Shown piece after piece: positions 8,891 to 19,205 of a stretch of 64,000 nucleotides of DNA; within the stretch, counting starts at the first letter, position 1; each line of letters starts with the position of its first letter. A program made the translations under genes and the position numbers. The notes beneath the pieces are model-generated. The model did not search any database. It was not told where the DNA came from and was given only the letters and a program-made list of their open reading frames with translations. The DNA comes from Emiliania huxleyi CCMP1516 (Eukaryota > Haptophyta > Isochrysidales > Noelaerhabdaceae): assembly GCF_000372725.1 (NCBI RefSeq), contig NW_005200951.1, positions 200,986 to 264,985 of the forward strand, in the 5' to 3' direction.

Positions 8891-11258
8891 ATGGATGTGC
8901 AGACCGAGGAGAATGCCGCCGCCCCCTCCTCGGCCGTCGAAATCTACACCGACTCGTACAGCGCCAATCTCGACGCCTGTTCGCCAAGAAGGGCATCGCA
9001 CATGGTGTGCGCCGCCTGATTGAAGCCGGGATCGCGGCAATCCATGATGATGACGCCGTCGCACTCGCCGCGGCGCTGGACGAGATGCCAGTTAACGTCA
9101 ACTTTTGTCCCGTCTCTGCGTTTCCCGGCGGCGATTCCCTCCTCTGCTACGCCGCGCGCTTCAACGCCCCTCGCTGCGTCGAGATCCTCCTCTCGCACGG
9201 CGCGTCGCCTGATCTCATCCTCGAGGGTGGCGATACGGCGCTCCTTACCGCGGTGATGCAGTCCCCCAGAGCGTGGGAGCAATGGGGCTTCCTGCATGCA
9301 GAGGGTGGCGAAAGTAAGGCTGGCGCCGCCGCCGCCGCCAGAGGGAGAATGGCCCGCGCTGTCGAGGTTCTGAAGCAACTCCTCGGCGCCGGCGCCGACA
9401 TCAACCTCGCCGACGCCGACGGGTACTCCCCCCTTTATCTGGCTGGTCACTTTGGCATGCCGGAGTTCGTGACCATTCTGCTGACTGCTGGCGCCGACGT
9501 GGAGCAGCGAGCGAACAATGGCTTTACGCCGCTGGGACAAGCTGTCTTCGACGGCCAAACCCCGTGCGTCGAGTTGCTCCTTGGAGCCAGAGCGGCAGTC
9601 GACCGCCTCGACGCTGCGGACGGGAGCGGGCGCGCACCTCTGTGGCACGCAGCATCGAGCGGCCACGCCGATTGCCTCCGGTTGCTGCTCGCGTCAGGGG
9701 CGGACGTGGGCTTGGCCCCAACTTGCGGGAACGCTAAGGACGAGTTCCTTGCAGGCACGACCGCGTTCTTCATAGCCTGCCAGCGGGGCCACATCGAGTG
9801 CGCCGAGGCTCTGCTTCAGGCGGGTGCAGCTGTGGACGAGACGCTGCGGGACTGCGATGGGTTCTCTGCCCTGTTGATGGCTGCCGCCAACGGCCACCCC
9901 GATTGCGTGCGCGTATGCATCGGGGCGGGTGCCAACGTCAACATTGTGGCCAAGTCCGGGCTCGCCCCATTGAGCGCCGCGTGCTATCACGGCCACCACA
10001 CGTCTGCCAGGCTTCTAATCGAGGGTGGCGCTGTGCTCAACCTAGCCGTCGGCCTTCCCCTGGCCCACACGCCGCTGCTCTTGGCGTGCCAGCAGGGCCA
10101 CCCCGAGTGCGTGCGCGTGCTTTGCGACTCCGGCGCCGACGTCAACGAAGCCACCGCGAACGGCATCACGCCTCTGTGCAAGGCATGCCAGCACGGCCGC
10201 CTCGAGTGCGCCCAGATCGTCTCTTCCTTCGGTGCTTCTCGCCAGACGCCGGTCGGCACACCCGAGCAGGCGGCGACCCAAAACGGCCACTCCGACGTGG
10301 CCGCTTGGCTGGCCGCCAGCCGCTGCCCAAAGTTTCTCCACCAATACGAGAACGGCGCGCTGGTCGACTCCTGGCTGCCACTGCAGCACCTCGAGGCGTG
10401 CCCGAGACTTGCAGGGCAGCCGCGGCGTGAGGGCATTGTCCTCCTCACGCTCCATCATTGTCCGCAGGCGCTCACCGTCGAACGGGCGCGGGCGCTGCTG
10501 CGCGGCGGCGCGGACCCGCTCGCCGGCGAGCCATCCGCCCTCGAGCGGGCTCGCGCCCTCTGCTTGTGGAGCGAGTCGGATCCGACCGCTGCAGCGGTCG
10601 GTTCCACCGTCGCGATCCACTCTCTCGTCTCGCGGCCCTCGCTGAACGGCAAGACGGGCGTCGTCGTCTCCGCGAACGCTTCATCGGGCCGCTTCGGCGT
10701 GCTGGTAGCGGGCGAGGCCAAGACGCTCGCGCTCAGGCGCGGTGGCTCTCTCTCTCTCTCCCTCCCTCCCTCTCCCTCCCTCCCAGCCTCCCTCCCTCCC
10801 TCCCGCTCCCCCTCCCCCCCTCTTCCTCCCTCCCTCCCTCCCTCCCTCTTTTCCTCCCTCTCTCTCTCTCTGACTCCCCCCCGAGGCCCCCCCTCCCCTC
10901 TCCTACCCTCAGGCCGTCCAACCTCGAGCTTAAGGCGGCGGCGGTGGAGGTGGGCAGGCTCATCCTCAAGGCGGCGGAGTGGTCGCCGCAGTCGCACGAG
11001 CTCTTCCCGGAGGCGGCGCGCAAGCGAGCGGTGGAGGTGATGCGGCTGGGCTACCTGATCGCGTGGGACGAGGCGCGCTTCGAGGGCGGCGAGGGGCCGG
11101 AGCTGGTGGACTGCTAGCGAACCTTCGTGGTGCCCGAGGTGGTCGAGCGGGAGGACCGTGAGCGCGAGCTGCGCCAGGTGCGCCGAGCCATGGAAAGAAT
11201 GGCGACAGAGGCGGCCGCGTCGGGCGCGGCAATGGTCTTTGACCCCTCCCACCTCTGA
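8891..11258 (+). CDS. Ankyrin-repeat protein with C-terminal Asn/Glu-rich tail, one GC-AG intron
   Basis: Ankyrin repeats mediate protein binding. The likely start is the ATG at 8891 (MDVQTEENAAAPSSAVEIYT), but the ankyrin frame is entered only after a one-base shift near 8965-8985, probably a sequence error or a small unrecognised intron. About ten ankyrin units follow, for example GADINLADADGYSPLYLAGH and GADVNEATANGITPLCKACQ. A conserved module then reads RPSLNGKTGVVVSANASSG. The intron 10737-10912 is a CTCCCT-rich tract with a GC donor and AG acceptor; both ends repeat CTCAGGC, and joining gives ALRPSNLELK. In the last exon a TAG at 11115-11117 interrupts the frame, yet 46 gene-like codons continue in frame to a TGA at 11256-11258 (FVVPEVVERED...). 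Ankyrin identity is firm; the C-terminal end is uncertain. Confidence 0.8.
10737..10912 (+). repeat. CTCCCT-rich polypyrimidine intron
   Basis: A 176-bp intron made almost entirely of TCCCTCCC/TCTCTC units on the plus strand, a strong polypurine-polypyrimidine tract likely to adopt unusual DNA structure. Both ends carry CTCAGGC. Confidence 0.8.
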
Positions 11259-11656
11259 GCTCTGACCTCGTGCCGCCGCTGGTGCTCGCGCGCGGATCGC
11301 ATTGGGCGATGCGAAGGTGGTACTTGGAGGAGCGGTCGCCAGGCCGCTCTCTTGACTTCTGGGGGTGCCACGCCCGAGCGGCTCGGCTGGCAGTGCTCGG
11401 CTGCCATTCTAGATCATTCAGATTCACTGGCGGCGACAGAGCGCATCGGGAAAGGATGTTAGATGGCGGCCGCCGCCGCGCTGTGCGCGCTCTCTGGCAC
11501 GGTCTGTGCCGCCAGGGGGCCGCTGACGGATGACTGAGTCAGAGATGACTGAGATGACTGGGTCGCGTTTTGTTTTACGTCACCACCGCAGCATATATGT
11601 ACCCATACTAGGAGTAGGACCTCGTAATATATGCCTGATGTGATAAAAAATCGAAC
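11259..11656. other. Convergent 3' intergenic region
   Basis: This separates the 3' ends of the ankyrin gene (+) and the 11657-12358 gene (-). It contains short GATGACTGAG direct repeats near 11528-11560 and an AT-richer part (GCATATATGTACCC) near 11590. No gene is supported. Confidence 0.4.
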
Positions 11657-12358
11657 TCATCTACTCCCTCCCTCCCTCCCCTCCGCCTCGCGCGCCGCCG
11701 ACACCTGCTCCGCCGGCGCCAGCGCGAGGTAAGAATCGAAAGCGGCCCTCGCCCTCCGCAGCGCGTCGCGCAGCTCAGAGTACTCGTCCGCATCCGCCTG
11801 CAGGCAGAGGCTCCTCAGTGTGGCGCGAGCCGGCGCGAGCGTGTGCATGTGCGGGCGCGCCGGCGGGTGCGCGCGCAAGAACTGGACCTCCTGCCGTGCG
11901 TCGTCGACTGCGATCCACGCGTCGTTGCGGGCTCCGTACTGCGCCTTTTGGAGCGCCTCGCCGGCGCTCTCCGCCTCGATCGACGGCCGGCCGGCGCCGT
12001 CGAAGCCGCGCGTGTAGTAGACGAGGAACGCGTTCTGGTCCAGGTAGGTCTGCTTGTACGACACGCCCTCCGAGTACTCGTCAAACAGCCGCTTGAAGGG
12101 CGTCTCGCTGTCGGGCAGCCTGGCGAGCGCGGCGGCGCACGCGTCGAGGTCGGACGGCGCAGCCGCGGCCGCGGCGACCGCCGCGGCCGAGCGAACGATC
12201 GGCCGCAGAGCCTCTACCGTTCCGCGGGCAGCGCCGCTCGCGGCGGTGGGCTGAGGCAGATTGCGGGCGGTGGCGGGAGGCGAGCCGATGGCCGCGGCAG
12301 CGGCGGCAAGGCAGGCGCGCAGCGCTGACTGCCGGGAGCAGGCGGTAGCGGGTCTCAT
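11657..12358 (-). CDS. Conserved-looking algal protein of unknown function, possibly organelle-targeted
   Basis: The ATG at 12358 opens a 233-codon frame. Its N-terminus is basic then Ala-rich (MRPATACSRQSALRAC, then eight Ala/Ile residues), compatible with a plastid or mitochondrial targeting peptide. The core contains KRLFDEYSEGVSYKQTYLDQ and then NAFLVYYTRGFDGAGRPSIE, a dense aromatic/charged block that looks strongly conserved. The C-terminus is helical (DADEYSELRDALRRARAAFD). The stretch reading PPARPHMHTLAPARATL is compositionally unlike the rest and could be an in-frame intron ending at CTGCAG. I half-recall similar unnamed proteins in photosynthetic algae but cannot name a family. Confidence 0.6.
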   Translation of the reverse strand: MRPATACSRQSALRACLAAAAAAIGSPPATARNLPQPTAASGAARGTVEALRPIVRSAAAVAAAAAAPSDLDACAAALARLPDSETPFKRLFDEYSEGVSYKQTYLDQNAFLVYYTRGFDGAGRPSIEAESAGEALQKAQYGARNDAWIAVDDARQEVQFLRAHPPARPHMHTLAPARATLRSLCLQADADEYSELRDALRRARAAFDSYLALAPAEQVSAAREAEGREGGSR

Positions 12359-12554
12359 TCCTGTGTTCCCTGTTGAGCAAGGGATCGGCAGGCGGCGGCA
12401 GAGCAAGGGATCGGCCGTCGCAGAACGAGGCAGCGGAGAGCGATGAGGAAGAAGTTGAGCGGAGTGGCAGGAGCGGGGGCAGGGAGTGGTCGAGCTGGCT
12501 GGAGCTGGCATACACCGGTGCGAGCAGCCGTGAAAAAAATATTGAGCTCCTAGC

Positions 12555-12763
12555 TGGGAAGAGGACCGCCGCAAGCGGCGTGGCGTGGAGCGGTTGAGCA
12601 TCCCTCCGGGGGCCCCTCTGCGCCGGGGAGGCGTTGTTGGAGGCTAGGACGCACGCAAGCGTCCTTCGCCCTTTTCAAACTCGGGGCCCACTCCGCTACG
12701 CTCCGACCCGAATTTGGAGGGAGGGCCTGAAAAGTTTAAGGTGTTGCTGCGCAAAAGGGGTCG
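12555..12763 (+). repeat. Dispersed repeat A, copy 2
   Basis: Near-identical copy of 7741-7938 in direct orientation, differing by a few small insertions (for example ACGCACGCAAGCG against ACGCAAGCG). It lies just downstream of the PIF1-like helicase fragment. Confidence 0.85.
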
Positions 12764-12881
12764 GACACAGGGCGCAGCTCATGCTAAGAGCTAGAAGGGG
12801 AGCTAGAGAGAACGACTACCCTGTCCCGTTATTGCGTACACCAACACCACACAGCTCTCTCTCTCTCCTGTCCTCACTCAC

Positions 12882-13508
12882 TCACTCCAGGGGGGTCACA
12901 ACTACCGAGTCCCTCACCGCAGGCAGCAGCACGAGCTTGGGTCGGGCGGCGCAGAACGCGGGGCCCGTGTAGTTTTGAAAGCGCGCCACGACGAGCGGGA
13001 CGCAGAGTTCGTCGGCGGCGGCCTCGGCTGTCGGGTAGATCACCTCGACCACCTCCCCGAGTGCGCTGTTCACAAGGCCCCACTGCTGACCCAGCTTGCC
13101 GTAGAGGTTGACAGTCAGCCGGATCTGCGACCCTCGACCGCAGTAGGTGGAGACCGCTCCGGGCGCGTTGACGACTTGGAGAAGGTCGCCCTTGTGCTTG
13201 TACTTGTAGAGATGCTCGAGGGGGTGCTTTGTGGGGCGGTGCGCAGCCAGGCCAGCAGTGAGGGGAGGCGCACCATCACTCTCCTCGGTTGCAGAGCTCT
13301 TCGGAGGCTGCGGCACGACGGGAGGGTCGCGACAGCAGTCCTCGGGCGAGCCGACGCGCATGTCCAACCAGCGCTGGGACTCGTTGTGACGGCAGACGCC
13401 GGCTGCCTCTCCGACCGCTTCTGTAGCGTCCTTCTTTGCCCGGTGCATGAGCTCGATCCGCTGGGGCGTCCCCAGCGGCGGTGCTGCGCGGGAGGCGGCC
13501 GCGGGCAC
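12882..13508 (-). CDS. PIF1-like helicase C-terminal fragment
   Basis: PIF1 helicases unwind DNA; in protist genomes copies are often carried by mobile DNA such as Helitrons. The frame contains a long N-terminal portion of unclear relation (HRAKKDATEAVGEAAGVCRH) and then the block SQIRLTVNLYGKLGQQWGLV followed by NSALGEVVEVIY and VARFQNYTGPAF, matching the family segment in which helicase motifs precede a loop on newly made domain 2B. ATP-binding motifs and the terminal signature (normally ending with a His-Lys-Ser-Gln-Gly core) are absent. The exon may end at a GTGAGG donor near 12908. No ATG is seen; the frame opens upstream of 13508. It is probably a partial gene or remnant next to repeat A. 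Confidence 0.5.
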   Translation of the reverse strand: MPAAASRAAPPLGTPQRIELMHRAKKDATEAVGEAAGVCRHNESQRWLDMRVGSPEDCCRDPPVVPQPPKSSATEESDGAPPLTAGLAAHRPTKHPLEHLYKYKHKGDLLQVVNAPGAVSTYCGRGSQIRLTVNLYGKLGQQWGLVNSALGEVVEVIYPTAEAAADELCVPLVVARFQNYTGPAFCAARPKLVLLPAVRDSVVVTPLE

Positions 13509-14088
13509 GCTGGGCTCGATCAGGGGCTTTCCCTCAAGTTGCGCCGAAGGACGGATTTGGCGGACGTTCTTGGTTTACGCACGTACTCTCTCTCTTCTCT
13601 CTCTTTACGCATGCACCAGCTGAAGGCTTACATCACGCAGTTCGTGCACGGTATTCGGATTTTGCTATTTGCTCGTGTGGGGGTATATCGCAGATTTGTC
13701 AATGGTACCGCGTCTGCGACGCGGGCGCCTTGCGGGCAGAGCCCTTAGCCACCCTTTATCTTGCGCGGTCAAAATCATACACAGCTTCATCCTCTCATGC
13801 GTTTTCTCACAAAAGCACTAGCCCAGGCCCGAAATCGCACGAAGCAAAGTGACAGTCGGCACAACACGTCTTACCACTTACCGACAGACCCGCAACACGG
13901 ACACGGTCCGCGCCGGCGGTGGTGGGTGGCGAGGAGCTGGTACGACTAATTGAGAATTTGTTGATCCTCGACCTCAGTCCGCACCACCTAAGCACCAGGG
14001 ACCTCAGTCCTCACCGGTCACCGCTCACACTCACACAGCCAGTCCTTCAGTCGCACCACCCCTGCACAGTCACGCGTGGTGGTGGCTT
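13509..14088. other. Intergenic region without a supported gene
   Basis: Contains a CT-rich microsatellite (about 13586-13610), a 16-bp match (CACCAGCTGAAGGCTT) to 8467-8482, and otherwise unremarkable sequence between the helicase fragment and the SAP-domain gene. Confidence 0.4.
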
Positions 14089-15102
14089 TTACGGCACCAC
14101 CATTCCCACCCTGTGCAGGTCGCCGTCGGCGCTGTCAACTAGCCATCCCCTAAGCACGCTGGCCTTCGTAGCCGTTGTGAACTCCCTCCTGAAGCTGCAG
14201 GGCCGGCCCCTGCCCTTCATGTGCTTGCACTGGACGGCGTGCGGCTCCTCATCGCTGTCGGGTGCGTAGAGTAGCTCGAGCTTGCTGTTCCCGCAGCGTG
14301 GGCATCTGGAGCCCAATCGACCATGCATCTTGCAACCGAGTAGACGCTCGACGAGCTGTGGCTTCGAACCGGACACCAGCAGCTGGTTAACCGCACAGAC
14401 GCGCTTGAGTTCTGCGATCTTGAGCAGGTTGAAGCGCCGCACGTCTTCGTCTGCCTGTGTGCCGCTGCCCCCGAGGGCCTGCGCGCTCCTGCATGTGGTA
14501 GTGGTGGTCACATGCGGTGGCGATGATAGGAGCGCGAGCCTCCTCTTCTGCGCTTCCTCCTTCTCGAGGCGCTTGCGCTTCTGCTGTACCTCGTTCGTCT
14601 TCTTCCATTCCTGCTCGCGCTGCAAATCCTGCGCGCGCAACTCGGCCTCCAGCTCGGCGTTCTTGGCCTGGTCCCGAAGCGACGCCTCGCCGCAGAGTTC
14701 ACACTGGAAGCGGTGCATCACATCTGGCGGCGACGGGCCACGTCCACCAAGGGCGTCGTGCAGGCTCCAGCCGTGCTCCGAGATGGTGTGACACAGTGCT
14801 CTGGCAGGTGAGTCAGCTGACGCTTCGACGCGGTGGGGCTTGACGTCGCACGACGTCCTGGAGAACTCCGAGCGCGCAAGCTTGCCGACGCAAGTGAAGT
14901 TCTCCGTCCGCTGCTCCCAGCGCGAACTAGGGTGTAGTCGCCAACTCTCTCGATAGGCGTAGGAGTCACATGGCTCCTCCTCACCCCGTGCTGCACCAAG
15001 ATCATCACGAGACTGGATGTAACCGACGCCCGGGCAGATCACCTCGTAGGTAAGCAGCTCGTTCTTCGGACATGGATGGATGAGTCCAGACCTAGTACGC
15101 AT
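14089..15102 (-). CDS. SAP-domain and zinc-finger protein with coiled coil
   Basis: A single 337-codon exon starting at the ATG at 15102. From the N-terminus: a region with no clear fold, a CELC-type pair after MHRFQ (possible metal site), a strongly charged coiled coil (AELEAELRAQDLQREQEWKK, then KRKRLEKEEAQKRR), a SAP-like helix-loop-helix (LLKIAELKRVCAVNQLLVSG, then KPQLVERLLG) that usually binds AT-rich DNA, and a zinc-ribbon-like block beginning RCPRCGNSKLELLY with a later CKHMKGRGRPC. The architecture recalls PARP- or repair-associated chromatin proteins, but no catalytic domain is present. No introns are apparent, unlike most neighbours. Domain calls are by eye; nuclear function is inferred. 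Confidence 0.65.
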   Translation of the reverse strand: MRTRSGLIHPCPKNELLTYEVICPGVGYIQSRDDLGAARGEEEPCDSYAYRESWRLHPSSRWEQRTENFTCVGKLARSEFSRTSCDVKPHRVEASADSPARALCHTISEHGWSLHDALGGRGPSPPDVMHRFQCELCGEASLRDQAKNAELEAELRAQDLQREQEWKKTNEVQQKRKRLEKEEAQKRRLALLSSPPHVTTTTTCRSAQALGGSGTQADEDVRRFNLLKIAELKRVCAVNQLLVSGSKPQLVERLLGCKMHGRLGSRCPRCGNSKLELLYAPDSDEEPHAVQCKHMKGRGRPCSFRREFTTATKASVLRGWLVDSADGDLHRVGMVVP

Positions 15103-15696
15103 GATTTCTTTATTTTAGTGCTTGTATGCTCTAACGTATATTTCTTGTTGGTTTTCAAAAATCTCTCTCCCAAGTCTTCACATAAACGCACAAGTCCTCA
15201 CACCCCATGAACCGTGAAAGGTGTCGAACCACCAGCCCGACGTCTGTCCGGGAGGGAAGGCGAGCAACAACCTTATCGTTCGCGCTCTGCGTTCTCGGCT
15301 AGAGACTGCGAGGAGAGACAGGCAAGGCAGACGCCCAAGGGTGGGCGACATCCACTGTGTGGTGCGGGGTGGCGGCAGCGTCCGTGCCGTCCCGGCTCTC
15401 GCCTATACTCCCTCTCTCCCTTGGGTTGACTGGTTTCTTTCTTTCTTTTGCCTTACAAAACGAAGGGAGGTCTCTCAAAAAAGAAACAGGTGTGCTGGCA
15501 CCGCATCGCCTGCGCGAACCCGCCACAGACCCAGAGGTAAGGTGCGGCGCAAAAAGCTCCGCAGACCTAGCCAGCGCGCGGCGTCGGCTCCTGGTTAGCT
15601 CGAAAATGCAGGGCTTCCTCATGGAAGGCTGAAGGGCTGCGGCTCGGTCCGTTGGCGAGCCCGCAACGCTGCTTGTGCTAGAGCGTGGTCGCACAG
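15103..15696. other. Intergenic region
   Basis: No supported gene. It separates the SAP-domain gene from the duplicated gene fragment and contains a T-rich stretch near 15436-15460 and an A-rich run near 15476. Confidence 0.4.
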
Positions 15697-15884
15697 CGCC
15701 GGCTGCAGCACGAGACGACCTGCAGCGCCTGCTGCAGCGCGCTGCGGCTCATGACCGAGAGGCCGCTCGCAGAGCTGGTGCTGCTCGATTCCTTCGTGGA
15801 CCGCGAGGACGAGACCGGCTACGTGCTGAACGAGGACCTCGCCTCTCCGGCCACGCTCGAAGCCGCCTGCGCAAGGTTCCCGCT
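15697..15884 (+). pseudogene. Duplicated fragment of the GGNBP2-like gene
   Basis: About 188 bp is roughly 97% identical to 27199-27391 in the first exon of the GGNBP2-like gene, and preserves the phrase ETTCSACCSALRLMTERPLA in frame. It lacks the start codon and all downstream exons. The right breakpoint coincides with the stop codon of the MATE gene on the other strand. The high identity suggests a recent copy. Confidence 0.85.
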
Positions 15885-17547
15885 CAGCACTCCAGTCCCG
15901 CCGGCGCCGTCGTCAGCCCCGTCTCGACGCCGCCCGGCAGTCCTCTCGCCCGCGGAAGAACGGCGTCCTTGCCCTCCGCCGGAGTGGGCCCCGCTGAGCT
16001 CTCGCCCTCTTCCACTCCCTCGAGGGGCGGCTCCAGCACCGAGGTAGCGGGTCCCACGCGGCTCCACGTCACGCCCCCGCAGCAGTAAATGTATGCCACG
16101 AGCCCACCCCCATGTACCCACATGCCGGTGGCGAGCCCGATCCACAGCCCGAGCAGTCCGAGGCCGCGCTGGAAGGCAAGGATGCAGCCAAGCGGCACAC
16201 CCACCACCCAAAAGGCGAAAACGACGAGGGCGGCGGGCTTGACGAGTGGGGTGCCAAGGCTCCACAGCAAGGTGTGCGCCCAACCGGGGCCCAGCGTGTC
16301 TCCGACGATGTACGCGGCCACCCAAGGCAAGCTCTCGGCGACCAGCCGCGAGACGTCGCCCGCAGGGTCGCCCGCTAGGAACCAGCCTGCCCATTGGTGC
16401 CGCATCGCGACGAGGACGGCGGCGACTGCGGCGCTGATGGAGGTGACCAGCGCGAGCGCCACGCCGGCAGTGAAGCGCGCGTCCCCACCGCGCCCCGCGC
16501 CAAACGCATTGCCCGTGCGCGTGCCCGCCGCCATTGCAAACCCGAACTGGACCATGAAGCCCAGCACCATTGTGTTCGACAGGATTGGGTATGCCTCGAT
16601 CGCGGGGCAGGCGGCCCCGCCCTCGCACAGCGCCCCCGCAAGAAAGAGGTTGAATTCCCACGCGAACCACTCGCCCCACATCATCACCGCCGACGGCACG
16701 CCCAGCGCCGCGAGCTCGAGCCACCCGCTCGCCGCCGCTCGCCACCCGCTCCTCCAAGTCGGCCAAGCGCCAGCGTGCACCCAGCGGGAGCCGAGGGCGA
16801 GTAGGAGGCTGCCCTGCGCCATGTCTTTCAGCGTGAAGGCCAGAGCGGCGCCGGCGAAGCCGAGGCCGAGGCTGTCCATGCAGAGCGGCAGGGCGAGGAG
16901 CACGGCGAAGTTGACAGTGGTGTTGATGGCCGTCGGGCGCAGCGTGACTCGCTGGGCGAGCAGGAAGTTGGTCAGGTCGTTGCGCAGGATGAGGCACGGC
17001 AGCGCCGGCAGCCGCCACAGGACGAACGTCTGCGTGAGTCGAACCACGTCGCGAGGCATTCCCGCGAGGAGGAGGAGGCGGCCGGCGCCCAGCCAGAGTG
17101 GCAGCGTGACAGCTAGCGCGCAGACCAGCCGCAGGAGCAGCAGCCGCTTGAGGAGGAGGCTGAGCCTGTCGTAGTCCTTTGCGCCGAAGGCCTGTGAGAA
17201 GAGACCTTGGCAGCCAAAGCCCAGCGCATAAATGAGCGCGAGTCCAGTCAAGTTGGTGTACATCTGCCCCATCCCGGCGCCTGCCACGTGTGCTGGGCTC
17301 AAGCTTCCCACCCGGCCCATCATCACCAGCACAGGCGCCTGCGGAGAGGAGAGAGAATGTTGCGGGCAAATAGAGGGCAAGAGCTTGAGCCCAGCGCACG
17401 CAGCACTGTGCTGGCGGGATGCGTGTGGCGGCCGGCGCGGACAGACTGTGCATCTATCTCCCGTGCCCACTCGCTCAACTGCGTGACCATGCTTGGGAGG
17501 CCAAGCCGCACGACTGCCAGCAGCTCCCTCGCCAGTCGGCCTGGCAT
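15884..17547 (-). CDS. MATE-family multidrug and toxin extrusion transporter
   Basis: MATE proteins are 12-helix antiporters that export organic cations or secondary metabolites using H+ or Na+ gradients. Exon 1 (17547-17467) encodes MPGRLARELLAVVRLGLPSM and ends in SEW; a 128-bp GC-AG intron (17339-17466) joins it to APVLVMMGRVGSLSPAHVAG, restoring the family's first helix (compare plant APVxxVMMxGHLG). The rest is one exon: ALGFGCQGLFSQAFGAKDYD matches the conserved CGQAYGA region, and a second half repeats the pattern (AYPILSNTMVLGFMVQFGFA, then GTRTGNAFGAG, matching the R-x-GN-x-LGA signature). The last helix contains YIYCCGGVTW, followed by a hydrophilic tail. The tail ends exactly where a copied gene fragment begins, so the native C-terminus may have been replaced. 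Confidence 0.88.
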
Positions 17548-17911
17548 CGATGGTCTGTGCAACCGGCCAAGTCGGCCAGGGCGATCGATTGGAAACCTCT
17601 CTGACGTGGACGCACGAATAGGGCCGAGCAAAACTAAGGCCGTGCAAAACTCGGGGGGGGGGGGGGGGGGGCCCGGGGGGGCCAGTTTGTACTTTTAATT
17701 CGAACTCCCCCCCCCGGGGCACGGGGCACACTGGGTGGGCCTGCCCCCCGTTGAAAATCATCCGAATAAAAATTTCCCCCGTTGGGGCCGCTCCTTCCTG
17801 TCGTCTGGGTGCGGAGACCGGAGTCTGGAGATGCGAGTTTTGCCACCTCTTGCCCCACCACTTCGTGTGGTGTGTGCAGAAGTTTATTGCAATCCTTCCC
17901 CATTTACACCT
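17548..17911. other. Intergenic region with long G run
   Basis: A G homopolymer and G/C run spans about 17647-17689 and a C run lies near 17708-17716. No gene is supported between the MATE start and the CHCH exon. Confidence 0.5.
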
Positions 17912-18195
17912 TTACACCTCACCCTCACCAAGAGCGATGTCGGCACAGTCCAAGAAGCTGTGCAGGACAGGCAGACATTCGTGCTCCTTGCCCGGCCCCC
18001 TTTTCTCGTTGGTGTCCTGCACACAGCGACGAAATGCCTCTTGCGCAGGGCCGCACCTGCCCTCGATGGCAGCCATCTGGCGCGCGCGGCGGCCTTGACA
18101 CGCCTTAAGCCGCTCTGCTGCGGCCTTGAACGGCTCACTATCTCTCCCGTGCGCGTTGATTGCGTCGCTCACCGCACAGAACTCGTCGTCACAAC
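17912..18195 (-). CDS. Twin CX9C (CHCH-domain) protein, CHCHD5-like; 5' exon not found
   Basis: CHCH proteins are small, disulfide-bonded proteins imported into the mitochondrial intermembrane space by the Mia40 relay; relatives assist respiratory-complex assembly. The exon shows a clean twin CX9C pair: CGPAQEAFRRC and CLPVLHSFLDC, separated by VQDTNEKRGPGKEHE. Upstream, EPFKAAAERLKAC and an earlier DDEFC could form a second, less regular pair, which would suit the four-helix CHCHD5 type. The exon begins after an acceptor (CACTACAG) at 18196; the initiating exon upstream is not identifiable. The C-terminus is DIALGEGEV. Confidence 0.75.
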
Positions 18196-18249
18196 CTGTA
18201 GTGGGCGACCTAAGTCTGCACCCGCCCGAAGCTAGTGTGGGAGACGGCA

Positions 18250-19205
18250 ACGGCGCGAGGGTGTGGGACTGTCAAGCTCGCTCATCTCACAGCGGTTTTT
18301 CGCAGCGAGCATCTAACTGCACATCACTCCGAAAGATGTGGTGCATTCGCTGGATGGCTGCGGCGAACGCCTAAGATGTGGTGCATTCGCTGTATGTATG
18401 GCTGCGGCGGAAGCCGACGCTAGCACTGTGCCGTGCCGCTCCTTTCCTGCGTCCGACGCATCGCCCACCAATGTCCCGTCGCTGAGCTCGAGTGGAGCCG
18501 ATGGGCTGCTGCCCATCGATAGGCCGGCGAGTAATTTTGGTCGTCGAGAGAGGCTGTGGTCGGGCGAGGCCGAAGAAATTTCCGACTTTGGCCAGTGTTT
18601 TCTTTTTTGACTCTAATGCAGACGGAGGATGGTAGGTCTGGGCCCTCCCGCTCGGGTTTCCCCCTCTCTTCACGCCGGAATTTTCACACAGCAGAAAAAG
18701 CGGGGCAAATCACGATGTCAACCTCAAGTGGGTGAACTGAAGCTCTCTCTGAACTGATGGTTGTTTGTAGGGCCTGAGAGTGGCCTGCCATGTCACAGGA
18801 AGGACTGTGGTTGCAGGAGAGTACCACCAACCATCATTTTAGTTGGTATAGCACCCCTCCTTCACCGAACCGGTGATATATATTTTTAGTTTCCCATAAG
18901 TAGGGTAGGTAGGTCGGTAGGTAGGCGCAGGGCAGGGGCCGGTCAGGATTTTGCAGAATTTCAGCATGAGTGCTGGCCAAGCAAAAAGAGAATACACCGG
19001 AAGGCCGAGAAAAACTTCCCTTTCAGAGCAATTGACAAACTGCCAACCAAGGCCACCGACCCCCCCCCCCCTCGCCCCCCCTCAAACGACCGCAGTATTG
19101 GACAGTGACTAATGTAGCGGGCAGAGAGGCTAGTGGACACACATGCAGATTGGGGGCTGGCCAGCGGGGCAGCCCGAGCCGGCAGGCGGCCTGCCTGACC
19201 CTTCA
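18250..19205. other. Intergenic region with small tandem duplication
   Basis: A 35-38 bp unit (GATGTGGTGCATTCGCTG...) is duplicated at about 18334-18412. TAGGTAGG-type repeats lie near 18902-18930 and a C run near 19060-19080. No gene is supported. Confidence 0.5.
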
